Assembly (NCBI GenBank): GCA_910587275.1
Contig: CAJUMD010000088.1
Span: 1 to 14,267 of the forward strand
DNA: 14,267 bases
Source: an uncultured Kineothrix sp.
GTDB lineage: Bacteria > Bacillota > Clostridia > Lachnospirales > Lachnospiraceae
Direction: 5' to 3'
The notes under the pieces were generated by a model. That model was given only the letters and a program-made list of their open reading frames with translations. It did no database searches and had not been told where the DNA came from. Below are positions 1 through 5,949 of the stretch, piece by piece (position 1 is the first letter of the stretch; each line of letters starts with the position of its first letter). The translations under genes and the position numbers were made by a program.

Positions 1-1
1 C

Positions 2-367
2 TTATCGGAAGCGCTTGAAACACCTGTAAGCACGCTGTTGGGAGAAACTGTTATCCAAACGGAGGCTGATACTTTAAAAGCCATTTCCGAAAAATTGGAG
101 GTGATAAACTTGCAACTGGCACAAAGAAAAACCACAAGAAGAAAAATTATTCATTGGTCGCTTATTTCTTTATGTGCAATCATAGCATTAGTTTTTGCAA
201 TTTTATCGGAATTGGAAAGTTCTTACTTGGGGTGGAATTATAGCGCCCCCGAAACCGCTGTTCTTGGAGTGGCATTTCACTCATTTGAATGGCTGTTTGT
301 CAGAGCAGCGCCGATTCTCCTTATTGGTGCGATCATTGGAATTTTCCTAACACGGAAGAAAGGATAA
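2..367 (+). CDS. C-terminal part of an XRE-family HTH regulator with membrane tail (5' end outside window)
   Basis: The frame is open from base 2, so the gene starts left of the window; the TTG at 38 is only an internal codon. The first visible residues, LSEALETPVSTLLGE, match the last helix of Cro/CI-type (HTH_3) DNA-binding domains. A charged helical linker follows, then two hydrophobic segments: IIHWSLISLCAIIALVFAIL, and a second ending in ILLIGAIIGIFLT followed by RKKG. This layout, a DNA-binding head with a two-helix membrane tail, is common among Firmicute XRE regulators. The target and signal cannot be read here. The coding sequence looks AT-richer than the downstream amidase. A weak hairpin (GGGCG at 383-387 pairing with CGCCC at 402-406) follows the stop but has no convincing T-run. 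I am confident in the HTH class and unsure of function. Confidence 0.75.
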   Translation, partial: LSEALETPVSTLLGETVIQTEADTLKAISEKLEVINLQLAQRKTTRRKIIHWSLISLCAIIALVFAILSELESSYLGWNYSAPETAVLGVAFHSFEWLFVRAAPILLIGAIIGIFLTRKKG

Positions 368-436
368 AACCATCCTGCTTTTGGGCGTTTCCTGTTTTTT
401 GCGCCCGTTTTCACAAATTCCCGCTTATCCCGTCTT

Positions 437-496
437 GTATGGTTTTGAAAGGAATAATGCACCTTTTTTCTTTTGTTTCATACTATAAAACCATAC
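437..496. repeat. 10-bp perfect inverted repeat with 40-nt spacer upstream of the amidase
   Basis: GTATGGTTTT at 437-446 is the exact reverse complement of AAAACCATAC at 487-496. The right arm begins inside a -10-like TATAAA (484-489) and lies 31 nt before the amidase start. I find no good -35 at the right spacing, so this is not a complete promoter call. The arms could bind a repressor dimer at two half-sites or form an RNA stem. The sequence shows only the symmetry; any role is inference. Confidence 0.35.
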
Positions 497-526
497 CATC
501 AAACAGGAAAACGGAAGGTGATACTT

Positions 527-1057
527 ATGCCATATACCATCGTACTGGATGCCGGACACGGCGGCGCAAACCCAGGCGCCACTTACAACGGCAGACAGGA
601 AAAAGACGACGCACTGCGCCTTACCCTTGCGGTAGGAAGGCTTTTGGAAAATGCGGGCATGAACGTGGTTTATACCCGCACGGACGATAGTTACGACAGT
701 CCCGCGCGTAAAGCCGAAAAAGCCAATGAAGCAGGCGGCGATTATTTCATATCCATCCACCGCAATTCCAGTGTATACCCAAACCAATACACCGGAATCG
801 AATCCATTGTCTATAACCGCTCCGGAGCGGCTGCAAAAATGGCGGAAAACATTAACGAAAACCTCCAGGCGCTCGGTTTCGTCAACCACGGCGTCAGCGA
901 ACGGACGAACCTGGTGGTCTTAAACCGGACGCAGATGCCCGCCGTACTGGTGGAAGCCGGATTCATTAACAATGACAGCGACAACGCCATCTTTGACAGC
1001 CGCTTCGACGAACTCGCACAGGCCATTGCGGACGGCATCCTGGATTCCATACCGTAG
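527..1057 (+). CDS. N-acetylmuramoyl-L-alanine amidase, Amidase_3 family, no signal peptide
   Basis: This 176-residue protein is essentially one zinc-dependent Amidase_3 domain, which cleaves the amide bond between MurNAc and L-Ala in peptidoglycan. The expected residues are all present: His11 in DAGHGG, Glu25, His78 in ISIHRN, and the catalytic Glu143 in VEAGFINN. The open frame reaches back to 473, but ATG 527 is the better start: GGAAGGTG (513-520) sits at proper distance and the domain begins immediately with MPYTIVLDAGHGG. There is no signal peptide, membrane helix, SPOR or SH3 domain. The enzyme would therefore need a holin-like or other route to reach the wall, or act after lysis, as phage endolysins do. 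No phage genes are visible nearby. The family call is secure; whether it is a host autolysin or a phage remnant is open. Confidence 0.9.
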   Translation: MPYTIVLDAGHGGANPGATYNGRQEKDDALRLTLAVGRLLENAGMNVVYTRTDDSYDSPARKAEKANEAGGDYFISIHRNSSVYPNQYTGIESIVYNRSGAAAKMAENINENLQALGFVNHGVSERTNLVVLNRTQMPAVLVEAGFINNDSDNAIFDSRFDELAQAIADGILDSIP

Positions 1058-1082
1058 ATTCCGGCATGGGCGGACGCGGGAA

Positions 1083-1127
1083 AAGGAGTTCATTACAAAG
1101 CTGCGGCAGTCCTGCAGTGAACTCCTT
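1083..1127 (+). terminator. Hairpin after the amidase gene (possible terminator)
   Basis: AAGGAGTTCA (1083-1092) pairs perfectly with TGAACTCCTT (1118-1127). Inside the loop, CTGC (1101-1104) pairs with GCAG (1114-1117), giving a two-part stem with an 8-nt bulge on one side. It starts 25 nt after the amidase stop and lies before the next promoter, which fits a 3'-end structure. No T-run follows, so intrinsic termination is uncertain. The left arm contains a Shine-Dalgarno-like AAGGAG, but no start codon is placed to use it. Confidence 0.45.
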
Positions 1128-1156
1128 CCGATTTCCGTGAAATTCCCATTCCGGCG

Positions 1157-1185
1157 TTGATTTCCAAAACCACAAGCAGTATAAT
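1157..1185 (+). promoter_or_regulatory. Sigma-A-type promoter for the propeller-protein gene
   Basis: TTGATT at 1157-1162 and a consensus TATAAT at 1180-1185 are separated by exactly 17 nt. Transcription would start near 1192, giving a leader of about 130 nt before the ATG at 1321. This is one of the clearest vegetative promoters in the window and makes the downstream gene its own transcription unit. Confidence 0.75.
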
Positions 1186-1263
1186 AAATATAAGTCAACA
1201 TATCCGGTACAAATACATTATGTTATCATACAGGGACAAACGTTACTGCCGGACTTTACGGAC

Positions 1264-1281
1264 GCGGAATCCGGGTTCCGC
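1264..1281 (+). other. Leader hairpin upstream of the propeller-protein gene
   Basis: GCGGAA (1264-1269) and TTCCGC (1276-1281) form a perfect 6-bp stem with a TCCGGG loop, 27 nt before the ribosome binding site at 1308-1313. No T-run follows. It lies within the roughly 130-nt leader and could affect mRNA stability. No known riboswitch class is recognised here. Confidence 0.35.
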
Positions 1282-1320
1282 ACCATATTCCGTACCGGTA
1301 TCCCAAGAAAGGACTTTACC

Positions 1321-2364
1321 ATGAGTAAAAAAACACGCACGATTATTCTTTCCGCCCTCCTTATCATAGGAATCATTTCGGCATTCCTGATTGTCATGTT
1401 TACCCGCCGAATCAAAATGAACGAGGGCTACATAACGGGCAACACGGCCGGAAACCTGAACAACAACGGACTGTTCTGCGAACGCAACGGTGTCGTTTAT
1501 TTTTCCAACCTGTATGACAACGGATGTCTTTATTCCATGACGCCGCAGGGAACCGACATGAAGAAACTCTCCACTTCAAAAGTGACTTCCATCAACGCGG
1601 ACGACCACTACCTGTACTACTTTTTGGACAGCCATGATTCCGGCCAGGGTTTGGGATTTGCACAGCGTACTTACGGAATTTACCGCTGTGAACTGAGCGG
1701 CAAGAATACCAAATGCCTGAAACGCGGCAACGCCATCACCCTGCAGCTTTGCGGGAACTACCTGTATTACCAGAATTTTGACAACCACAATACCAACGGT
1801 ACGGAACTGTTCAAAATTAAAATCGACAAATCGGAAGACCAGCGCGTACTGGATTACCTTGTCAATCCCGCTTCCTGTGAAGACGGCATCATTTATTTCA
1901 ACGGTACGCAGGATAACCATTACCTCTATGCCCTGGATACCGCAAACGACTCCGTTTCCACCGTATGGGAAGGAAATGTATACAACCCGGTTTACCAAAA
2001 CGGTTATTTCTACTTCATGGACGTACCCGAAAACTACCGCCTGTGCCGTTATTCCCCGGCGGATAACGTGGTGGAAGTCCTGACCAATGAAAGGATTGAT
2101 TTCTTTAATATATACGGGGATTACATTTATTACCAGACAAATTCCAAGACCGACCCGGCGCTCAAACGGATGCGTACGGACGGAAGCAATGTGGAAACCG
2201 TAAAAAGCGGGATTTATAAAAATATCAACATTACTTCCTCTTATGTGTATTTTACCTCCTTCGACTCCGATACGCCGATGTACATGACACCTACCACCGG
2301 TTCCGTATATGTGACTAATTTCGATGCTGCGGCGCAGGCTGCGCTCCAAAACAGCAAAAAATAA
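1321..2364 (+). CDS. Membrane-anchored DUF5050-like seven-repeat propeller protein
   Basis: The 347-residue product starts at ATG 1321 behind AAAGGA (1308-1313). Residues 8-28 form one hydrophobic helix that would act as a signal anchor, with the rest outside the cell. The ectodomain carries seven copies of an aromatic beta-strand motif near residues 57, 97, 147, 189, 228, 267 and 307 (VVYFSN, YLYYFL, YLYYQN, IIYFNG, YFYFMD, YIYYQT, YVYFTS). They are spaced about 40-50 residues apart and each is followed by a strand with a charged tip such as MRTDGSN. This is the pattern of DUF5050 (PF16472) and related beta-propellers, and seven repeats suggest a complete seven-bladed ring. No catalytic motif is visible. 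Binding of a surface ligand or sensing is plausible but unproven. It has its own promoter and ends 15 nt before a strong hairpin. Confidence 0.8.
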   Translation: MSKKTRTIILSALLIIGIISAFLIVMFTRRIKMNEGYITGNTAGNLNNNGLFCERNGVVYFSNLYDNGCLYSMTPQGTDMKKLSTSKVTSINADDHYLYYFLDSHDSGQGLGFAQRTYGIYRCELSGKNTKCLKRGNAITLQLCGNYLYYQNFDNHNTNGTELFKIKIDKSEDQRVLDYLVNPASCEDGIIYFNGTQDNHYLYALDTANDSVSTVWEGNVYNPVYQNGYFYFMDVPENYRLCRYSPADNVVEVLTNERIDFFNIYGDYIYYQTNSKTDPALKRMRTDGSNVETVKSGIYKNINITSSYVYFTSFDSDTPMYMTPTTGSVYVTNFDAAAQAALQNSKK

Positions 2365-2379
2365 GATGCTGTCATTGAA

Positions 2380-2434
2380 CAGGGAAGATGCCGGTTACAG
2401 GCCATTGGGTGATCTGTAACCGGCATCTTCCCTG
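2380..2434. terminator. 21-bp perfect hairpin between convergent genes (likely bidirectional terminator)
   Basis: The 21 bases at 2380-2400 are the exact reverse complement of 2414-2434, with a 13-nt loop. The hairpin lies between the stop of the propeller gene (2364) and the stop of the TOPRIM pseudogene (2443, opposite strand), where a shared terminator is expected. Neither side has a classic T-run directly after the stem: the + side reads CATAAAAATT, and the - side has a T-run only about 18 nt further on. Perfect 21-bp pairing is long for an intrinsic terminator and could also be an RNase III substrate. Confidence 0.65.
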
Positions 2435-2442
2435 CATAAAAA

Positions 2443-2978
2443 TTATAACTTTTCCAATTCTCGGAAGCTGTCCTGAATCTCCATATATCCGTCCCATGCG
2501 ACATCTTTCAATATGTTCTGCCGTTCCACAAAAAAAGCTGCCGGCGTCCGGATAGAAAAATATACGTCAAATTTTGCCTTGGTAATATATCTGCGGGATT
2601 TTAAATACCGTTTTTCCGCATCTACCTGACATCCTCCATATGGACGCCATAACTCGCAAACACCGTTTGAATCCCCTGTACCAAACCTTTTTCCGTTCCT
2701 TCCTCATCGCGGTCTGTCACGATTGCTATTTTATGGTAATATTCCGTATCATACGCTGAATGAAAATTATTATCCACAATTTTTTCCAGCTTGGAAAGGA
2801 TTTGACTGCTGCCGCCCGTTCCCCCAATCACCAGCTTGTTCCCATCCTTCCCCAATACCCTTGACGGACGCAGGAATCCCGGTCCCCGCTCCTTATCCTC
2901 CCAACCGTATACCTTCCGCATAAAATATTGCAACAATGCAAAATCCGTTGATCCTTCACATAATAATACGCTGTTCAT
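2443..2978 (-). pseudogene. TOPRIM / DUF3226-like nuclease-type protein, broken by an internal frame change
   Basis: The first frame (ATG 2976-2978) gives 118 residues with a TOPRIM signature: Glu8 in LLCEGSTD, and Asp89 and Asp91 in VTDRDE. It stops at 2622-2624. From about 2631 the -1 frame continues, without a stop until TAA at 2443-2445, as CQVDAEKRYLKSRRY..., including KAKFDVYFSIRT and ERQNILKDVAWDGYMEIQ. From memory, that block is typical of the C-terminus of DUF3226/TOPRIM partners of AAA ATPases in Clostridia. Intact relatives, as I recall, have roughly 60 or more extra residues between DRDE and this block. The simplest reading is therefore an out-of-frame internal deletion. The start overlaps the ATPase stop as TAATG, so translation would be coupled. 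A short TOPRIM fragment may still be made. The deletion size is from recall; the frame break is directly visible. Confidence 0.75.
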
Positions 2979-4105
2979 TACCGTAATTCTATCCCCATTT
3001 CATCTTTGATCTCAATTGCTTTCCGAGCATCCAATACCCGCGCCACCGTACCGTCTTCTTTTTTATACAACGTAAAGACTTTCATTTTATCCTGTAAAAC
3101 GGGACTGCATTTCAGAATCTTATCGATGGCTTCTTCACTGTGCGTAGTAAGAAACAACTGCACATCCAGCTTTATACAGGTTTCCAGTATCCAACGGAAC
3201 ACTTTTTCCATTGCAGTCGTATGAATTGCCGTTTCAAATTCATCCAACAATAAAATTCCCCCCTGGGTCCGAATCACTGCACTCATCAGCAAAATGGCTT
3301 TTTTCATTCCATCGCCATATACGTTTAACGGCAGTGCCCTTTTATGTTCCTTGGAAAGTATCTTGTATATATTGCCACGCCGGTATTTTTCATTCGCATT
3401 ATCCACATTAATACTAATGATACCCGGATCAAATTCCCTAAGAACCTGTATCATCTGCTCATACAATTCCGGGTTGTCCAAAACACTGTTCAAAAAAACA
3501 GTCCCTTCCGCATGGCGCACCGGGGAAATATAATTCACATCCGCTAAATGATGATTTATATTTCTTTCGAGACGGAATCGCGTTTGCACATCATAACACC
3601 CGCTATCCAAAATCAATTCCTCATCCAAAAAAACCGAAAACCGTAATTTTTCCACATCTATCACGTTTTCTTCTTTTTCACCGTTTTCCTCGTCGTTTTC
3701 TTCATCTCCCGCATGAAAAACCATAACTGCCAATTTTTCCATTTCCTTTACCGGCAGACTTTCTTCCACTGTACTGCCATCGACTTCCAATCCGTTTGAC
3801 GTACCATCCGAAAAATCCACTTTATAACTTATCCGCATTCCCTCCCCATTCACAGGGAACAGACCCGACAGACCTTCGAACGGAGTCATTCCCATATTCA
3901 CCGGGGCAAATCTTTCCTTACGGATTAGACTTCTCCACATACGGAAACTGCCAGGATTATCCAAACTCTCCATCACTTCCAAAACACTGGTTTTCCCGCT
4001 ATTATTATCACCGGTTATAATATTAACCGGCGCCAATTCCTCCAAATGCAGGTTCCTGATTCCCCGGAAAGAATCAATATGCACCGCACGAATATGTTTC
4101 GGCAT
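2978..4105 (-). CDS. AAA-family (AAA15/OLD-like) ATPase, partner of the TOPRIM gene
   Basis: This 375-residue SMC/ABC-type ATPase has Walker A GDNNSGKTS at residues 32-40, a signature-like YGDGMKK before Walker B, Walker B GILLLDE around 283-289, and a switch His in TTHSEEA near 322. The N-terminus, HIRAVHIDSFRGIRNL, is the standard opening of AAA15/OLD/RecF-like proteins. ATG 4105 is preferred over GTG 4123 because AGGAGG (4115-4120) sits 9 nt upstream of it and the GTG would overlap that site. A short Glu/Asp/Asn-rich stretch (GDEENDEENGEKEEN) interrupts the middle domain. The gene overlaps the downstream TOPRIM gene by one base. In PARIS, RloAB/AbiL and OLD-type defence, such ATPases sense phage proteins or DNA ends and control a TOPRIM or nuclease effector. 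That role here is inferred from architecture. The region looks AT-richer than its flanks, consistent with acquisition. Confidence 0.85.
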   Translation of the reverse strand: MPKHIRAVHIDSFRGIRNLHLEELAPVNIITGDNNSGKTSVLEVMESLDNPGSFRMWRSLIRKERFAPVNMGMTPFEGLSGLFPVNGEGMRISYKVDFSDGTSNGLEVDGSTVEESLPVKEMEKLAVMVFHAGDEENDEENGEKEENVIDVEKLRFSVFLDEELILDSGCYDVQTRFRLERNINHHLADVNYISPVRHAEGTVFLNSVLDNPELYEQMIQVLREFDPGIISINVDNANEKYRRGNIYKILSKEHKRALPLNVYGDGMKKAILLMSAVIRTQGGILLLDEFETAIHTTAMEKVFRWILETCIKLDVQLFLTTHSEEAIDKILKCSPVLQDKMKVFTLYKKEDGTVARVLDARKAIEIKDEMGIELR

Positions 4106-4133
4106 CTTTTTGCTCCTCCTCACTTTCCTTATC

Positions 4134-4161
4134 CGTATAGTATACTATAAACCCCTGTCAA
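4134..4161 (-). promoter_or_regulatory. Promoter of the ATPase-TOPRIM module with embedded palindrome
   Basis: On the minus strand, a consensus TTGACA (complement of 4156-4161) and TATACG (complement of 4134-4139) are separated by 16 nt. The spacer and -10 include a 14-bp perfect palindrome, TATAGTATACTATA (4136-4149). Transcription would begin about 20-25 nt before the ATG at 4105, just upstream of its AGGAGG site. A palindrome over the core promoter is where a repressor would sit, but its AT-rich sequence could also be chance overlap of -10-like repeats. Confidence 0.65.
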
Positions 4162-4225
4162 AAAAAAGCTAAAAGTATCGCCCCACCAAGGAATAATCCC
4201 ATCCCAAACCGGCAAAACTGAAAAC

Positions 4226-4633
4226 ATGAAAAAGATAATCCATAACTTTATCCACTGCGGCATCCTCGGCTGGTGCCTTGAAATTACGTTTACCGCGCTG
4301 GATTCCTTCCGGCGCAGGGAATTTAAATTAACGGGAAATACCTCCATTTGGATGTTCCCCATATACGGCATGGCGGCATTCCTTGCCCCCGTATGCCGTT
4401 TGGTAGAAAAAAAACACTTCCTAATCCGGGGAACGGTATACGCCGCCCTGATTTTTCTCGGCGAATACGTCACCGGAACGCTCTTAAGCCGCCGTGACCT
4501 CTGTCCGTGGGACTACGGACATTCCCGTTGGAACATAAAGAAAATCATACGGCTGGACTACCTTCCCTGCTGGCTTTTTACCGGTCTGCTGTTTGAACGG
4601 CTGATACGGGAAACCGATGAAGCCTGCCGGTGA
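4226..4633 (+). CDS. Small PF06541-family membrane protein ('putative ABC transporter permease')
   Basis: This 135-residue protein has features of the PF06541 (CmpB-type) membrane family: IIHNFIHCGILGWCLEI at the start, then SIWMFPIYGMAAF, LGEYVTGTLL, CPWDYGHS and IRLDYLPCWLFTGLLFERL. About four membrane segments are apparent. The permease label of this family rests on weak evidence; no ATPase or solute-binding partner is next to it, so the molecular role is unknown. The ribosome binding site before ATG 4226 is poor (AAACTGAAAAC), so the gene may be weakly translated, but the N-terminus fits the family start. It is divergent from the ATPase and converges on the PH-domain gene with only 11 nt between stops. 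A longer paralogue lies at 8319-9272. Confidence 0.75.
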   Translation: MKKIIHNFIHCGILGWCLEITFTALDSFRRREFKLTGNTSIWMFPIYGMAAFLAPVCRLVEKKHFLIRGTVYAALIFLGEYVTGTLLSRRDLCPWDYGHSRWNIKKIIRLDYLPCWLFTGLLFERLIRETDEACR

Positions 4634-4644
4634 ACCGCCCCCGG

Positions 4645-4998
4645 TCATTCAATGTCCGTACCGATGTCCAGCGTGTTAAGCGTCCGCCTTTTCCTTCTGG
4701 CTTCCTCCGAAGCCCTTAGAATATAATCCTTGATTTCCTTTGCCCGCCGGATGTGTACCAGCTCCAGTTTCGGATGGGTCGTATCCCCCGTGTAGCATAC
4801 CACCGTACCCAGACCGAAGATTCTTTCCAACAGCGAAGCCTGCAGCTCCACATCCTGGATTTTATACATATAACAGTCATTTTCACAAGTCTTCAAAAAA
4901 CCGCTGTTGATTACCACATCGTCCTCCAATACCGTATATTTCGTAAAAGTCCATGGAAGACCAAACAACAGCAGCCTTTTCCTTTCGATATATTCCAT
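4645..4998 (-). CDS. Bacterial PH-domain protein (bPH_2, YdbS/YdbT-like fold)
   Basis: This 117-residue protein starts at ATG 4998 with AGGAGG (complement of 5008-5013) 9 nt upstream. Its pattern matches bacterial PH domains of the bPH_2/DUF304 type: a first strand with FTKYTVLEDDVVINSGFL, the middle KIQDVELQASLLERIFGLGTV, then YTGDTTHPKLELVHIRRAKEIKDYILRASEEARRKR. In longer relatives the domain follows membrane helices; here there are none, so it is probably cytosolic or peripherally membrane-bound. It appears to be a single-gene unit; the only neighbour downstream is convergent. The precise function of stand-alone bPH proteins is not known. Confidence 0.75.
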   Translation of the reverse strand: MEYIERKRLLLFGLPWTFTKYTVLEDDVVINSGFLKTCENDCYMYKIQDVELQASLLERIFGLGTVVCYTGDTTHPKLELVHIRRAKEIKDYILRASEEARRKRRTLNTLDIGTDIE

Positions 4999-5103
4999 TT
5001 TCCGTTTCCTCCTTATTTTCCGGGCAGCAGCCGCTTACCTTTATGCAAAACCGTCCGGCGTCCCTTACCCGCTGCCGTCCGGTTCTTTCCGTACCATTAC
5101 TAT

Positions 5104-5130
5104 TTTATACAATTCCCCTTCAGGATACAA
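5104..5130 (-). promoter_or_regulatory. Weak candidate promoter for the PH-domain gene
   Basis: On the minus strand, TTGTAT (complement of 5125-5130) and TATAAA (complement of 5104-5109) are 15 nt apart, which is shorter than ideal. The leader would be about 100 nt. It is the best candidate I see in the 295-nt spacer between 4999 and 5293; the rest of that spacer holds no gene I can support. Confidence 0.3.
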
Positions 5131-5191
5131 GTATCTATTGCATGGTTTTCCGCGTCCTCCCAAAATTCACAAAATTTTCTTATCTACCACA

Positions 5192-5220
5192 TTGAAACCA
5201 CATTCCCGTTATGATATCAT
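5192..5220 (+). promoter_or_regulatory. Promoter for the nitroreductase gene
   Basis: TTGAAA (5192-5197) and TATCAT (5215-5220) are separated by 17 nt. The -10 lies in a perfect 10-bp palindrome, ATGATATCAT (5211-5220). Transcription would start near 5227, leaving a leader of about 65 nt before ATG 5294. Confidence 0.55.
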
Positions 5221-5233
5221 ATAAGGACAGACA

Positions 5234-5246
5234 TGCCTGACAGGCA
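5234..5246. promoter_or_regulatory. Operator-like palindrome just after the nitroreductase start of transcription
   Basis: TGCCTG-A-CAGGCA is a perfect palindrome with a one-base centre, followed by a second overlapping CAGGCA at 5245-5250. It lies about 14 nt downstream of the predicted -10, a position where a bound repressor would block transcription. Nitroreductases are often regulated by redox or xenobiotic sensors. No matching regulator is next to it. Confidence 0.35.
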
Positions 5247-5293
5247 GGCAGCCGCCGCTACACGGAAGTGTAAGGACATAAAGGAGGTAACGA

Positions 5294-5833
5294 ATGACCG
5301 CAAAAGAATGTATCACCGGACGCAGAAGCATCCGTAAATTCAAGGACCAGCCCATCGACCATGCCGTGCTTGCAGAGATTGTGGAAACGGTTTCCCATGT
5401 TCCGAGCTGGAAACATACACAGATTGTCCGCTATATCGCCGCAGAAGGGGAAACCAAAGACCGTATTGCCGGCGAATGCACGTCCGATTACCCAAAAAAC
5501 GGCGAAATCATTAAGGGTGCGCCCATGCTGATTGTTGTCACCGTCATCAAAAACAGGTGCGGTTTTGAACGCGACGGTTCCTATTCCACCCATAGGGGTG
5601 ATTCCTGGCAGATGTTTGACGCGGGTATCGCATCCCAGACATTTTGTCTTGCTGCTTACGAACGCGGCATCGGCAGTGTCATCGAAGGAATTTTTGACGA
5701 CAGGAAAGCGGCAGAAATCCTTGGCGTTCCCGACGACCGTGAAGTCGTGGCGCTGATTCCCATCGGATATCCCGATGAAGAACCCGCAGCATTAAAGCGC
5801 AAAACGGTAGACGATTTATTAACCTACATGTAA
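5294..5833 (+). CDS. Nitroreductase-family FMN oxidoreductase
   Basis: This 179-residue protein starts at ATG 5294 behind a near-perfect AAGGAGGT (5281-5288). RRSIRKFKDQPID at residues 10-22 is the family's FMN-phosphate-binding opening. SWKHTQ at 38-43 corresponds to the usual SW-N-Q motif, and DAGIASQTFCLAAYERGIGS at 109-128 is the FMN-contacting helix. GVPDDREVVALIPIGYPDEEP near the end is the typical closing strand. Such enzymes transfer electrons from NAD(P)H to nitroaromatics, quinones or other acceptors; the natural substrate cannot be told. The length is normal for the small, dimer-forming members. It is probably monocistronic, closed by the terminator at 5864-5899. Confidence 0.9.
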   Translation: MTAKECITGRRSIRKFKDQPIDHAVLAEIVETVSHVPSWKHTQIVRYIAAEGETKDRIAGECTSDYPKNGEIIKGAPMLIVVTVIKNRCGFERDGSYSTHRGDSWQMFDAGIASQTFCLAAYERGIGSVIEGIFDDRKAAEILGVPDDREVVALIPIGYPDEEPAALKRKTVDDLLTYM

Positions 5834-5863
5834 CAGATACCGGCGGATGCCGGTTATCCCATA

Positions 5864-5899
5864 AAAATCGAAGGGAATTTATTTCCTTCGATTTTGTTT
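5864..5899 (+). terminator. Intrinsic terminator between the nitroreductase gene and pyrB
   Basis: AAAATCGAAGG (5864-5874) pairs with CCTTCGATTTT (5885-5895) around a 10-nt loop and is followed by GTTT. A smaller hairpin, ACCGGC/GCCGGT (5839-5854), precedes it right after the stop codon. I see no convincing promoter between this terminator and pyrB at 5950. Either pyrB has a weak promoter, or transcription reads through and the hairpin works as an attenuator. Confidence 0.7.
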
Positions 5900-5949
5900 G
5901 GCATATTTTATTAAAAATCATTTGAAAAAATAAAGGAAGGAAAACAACC

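Noticed and set aside
473..526. ATG 473 as the amidase start
   Set aside because: The added residues (FHTIKPYHQTGKRK) are not part of the family and run through the promoter-like area. ATG 527 has the proper ribosome binding site.
1576..2349. 257-residue open frame on the minus strand
   Set aside because: It lies wholly opposite the propeller gene, has no ribosome binding site, and shows no recognisable protein pattern.
2600..2740. Programmed -1 frameshift joining the two TOPRIM frames
   Set aside because: I found no X-XXY-YYZ slippery heptamer in phase before the stop. A segment expected in the family also appears to be missing, so a deletion fits better.
4106..4123. GTG start for the ATPase at 4123
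   Set aside because: Using it would place the AGGAGG site inside the coding region. The ATG at 4105 is correctly spaced and matches the family N-terminus.
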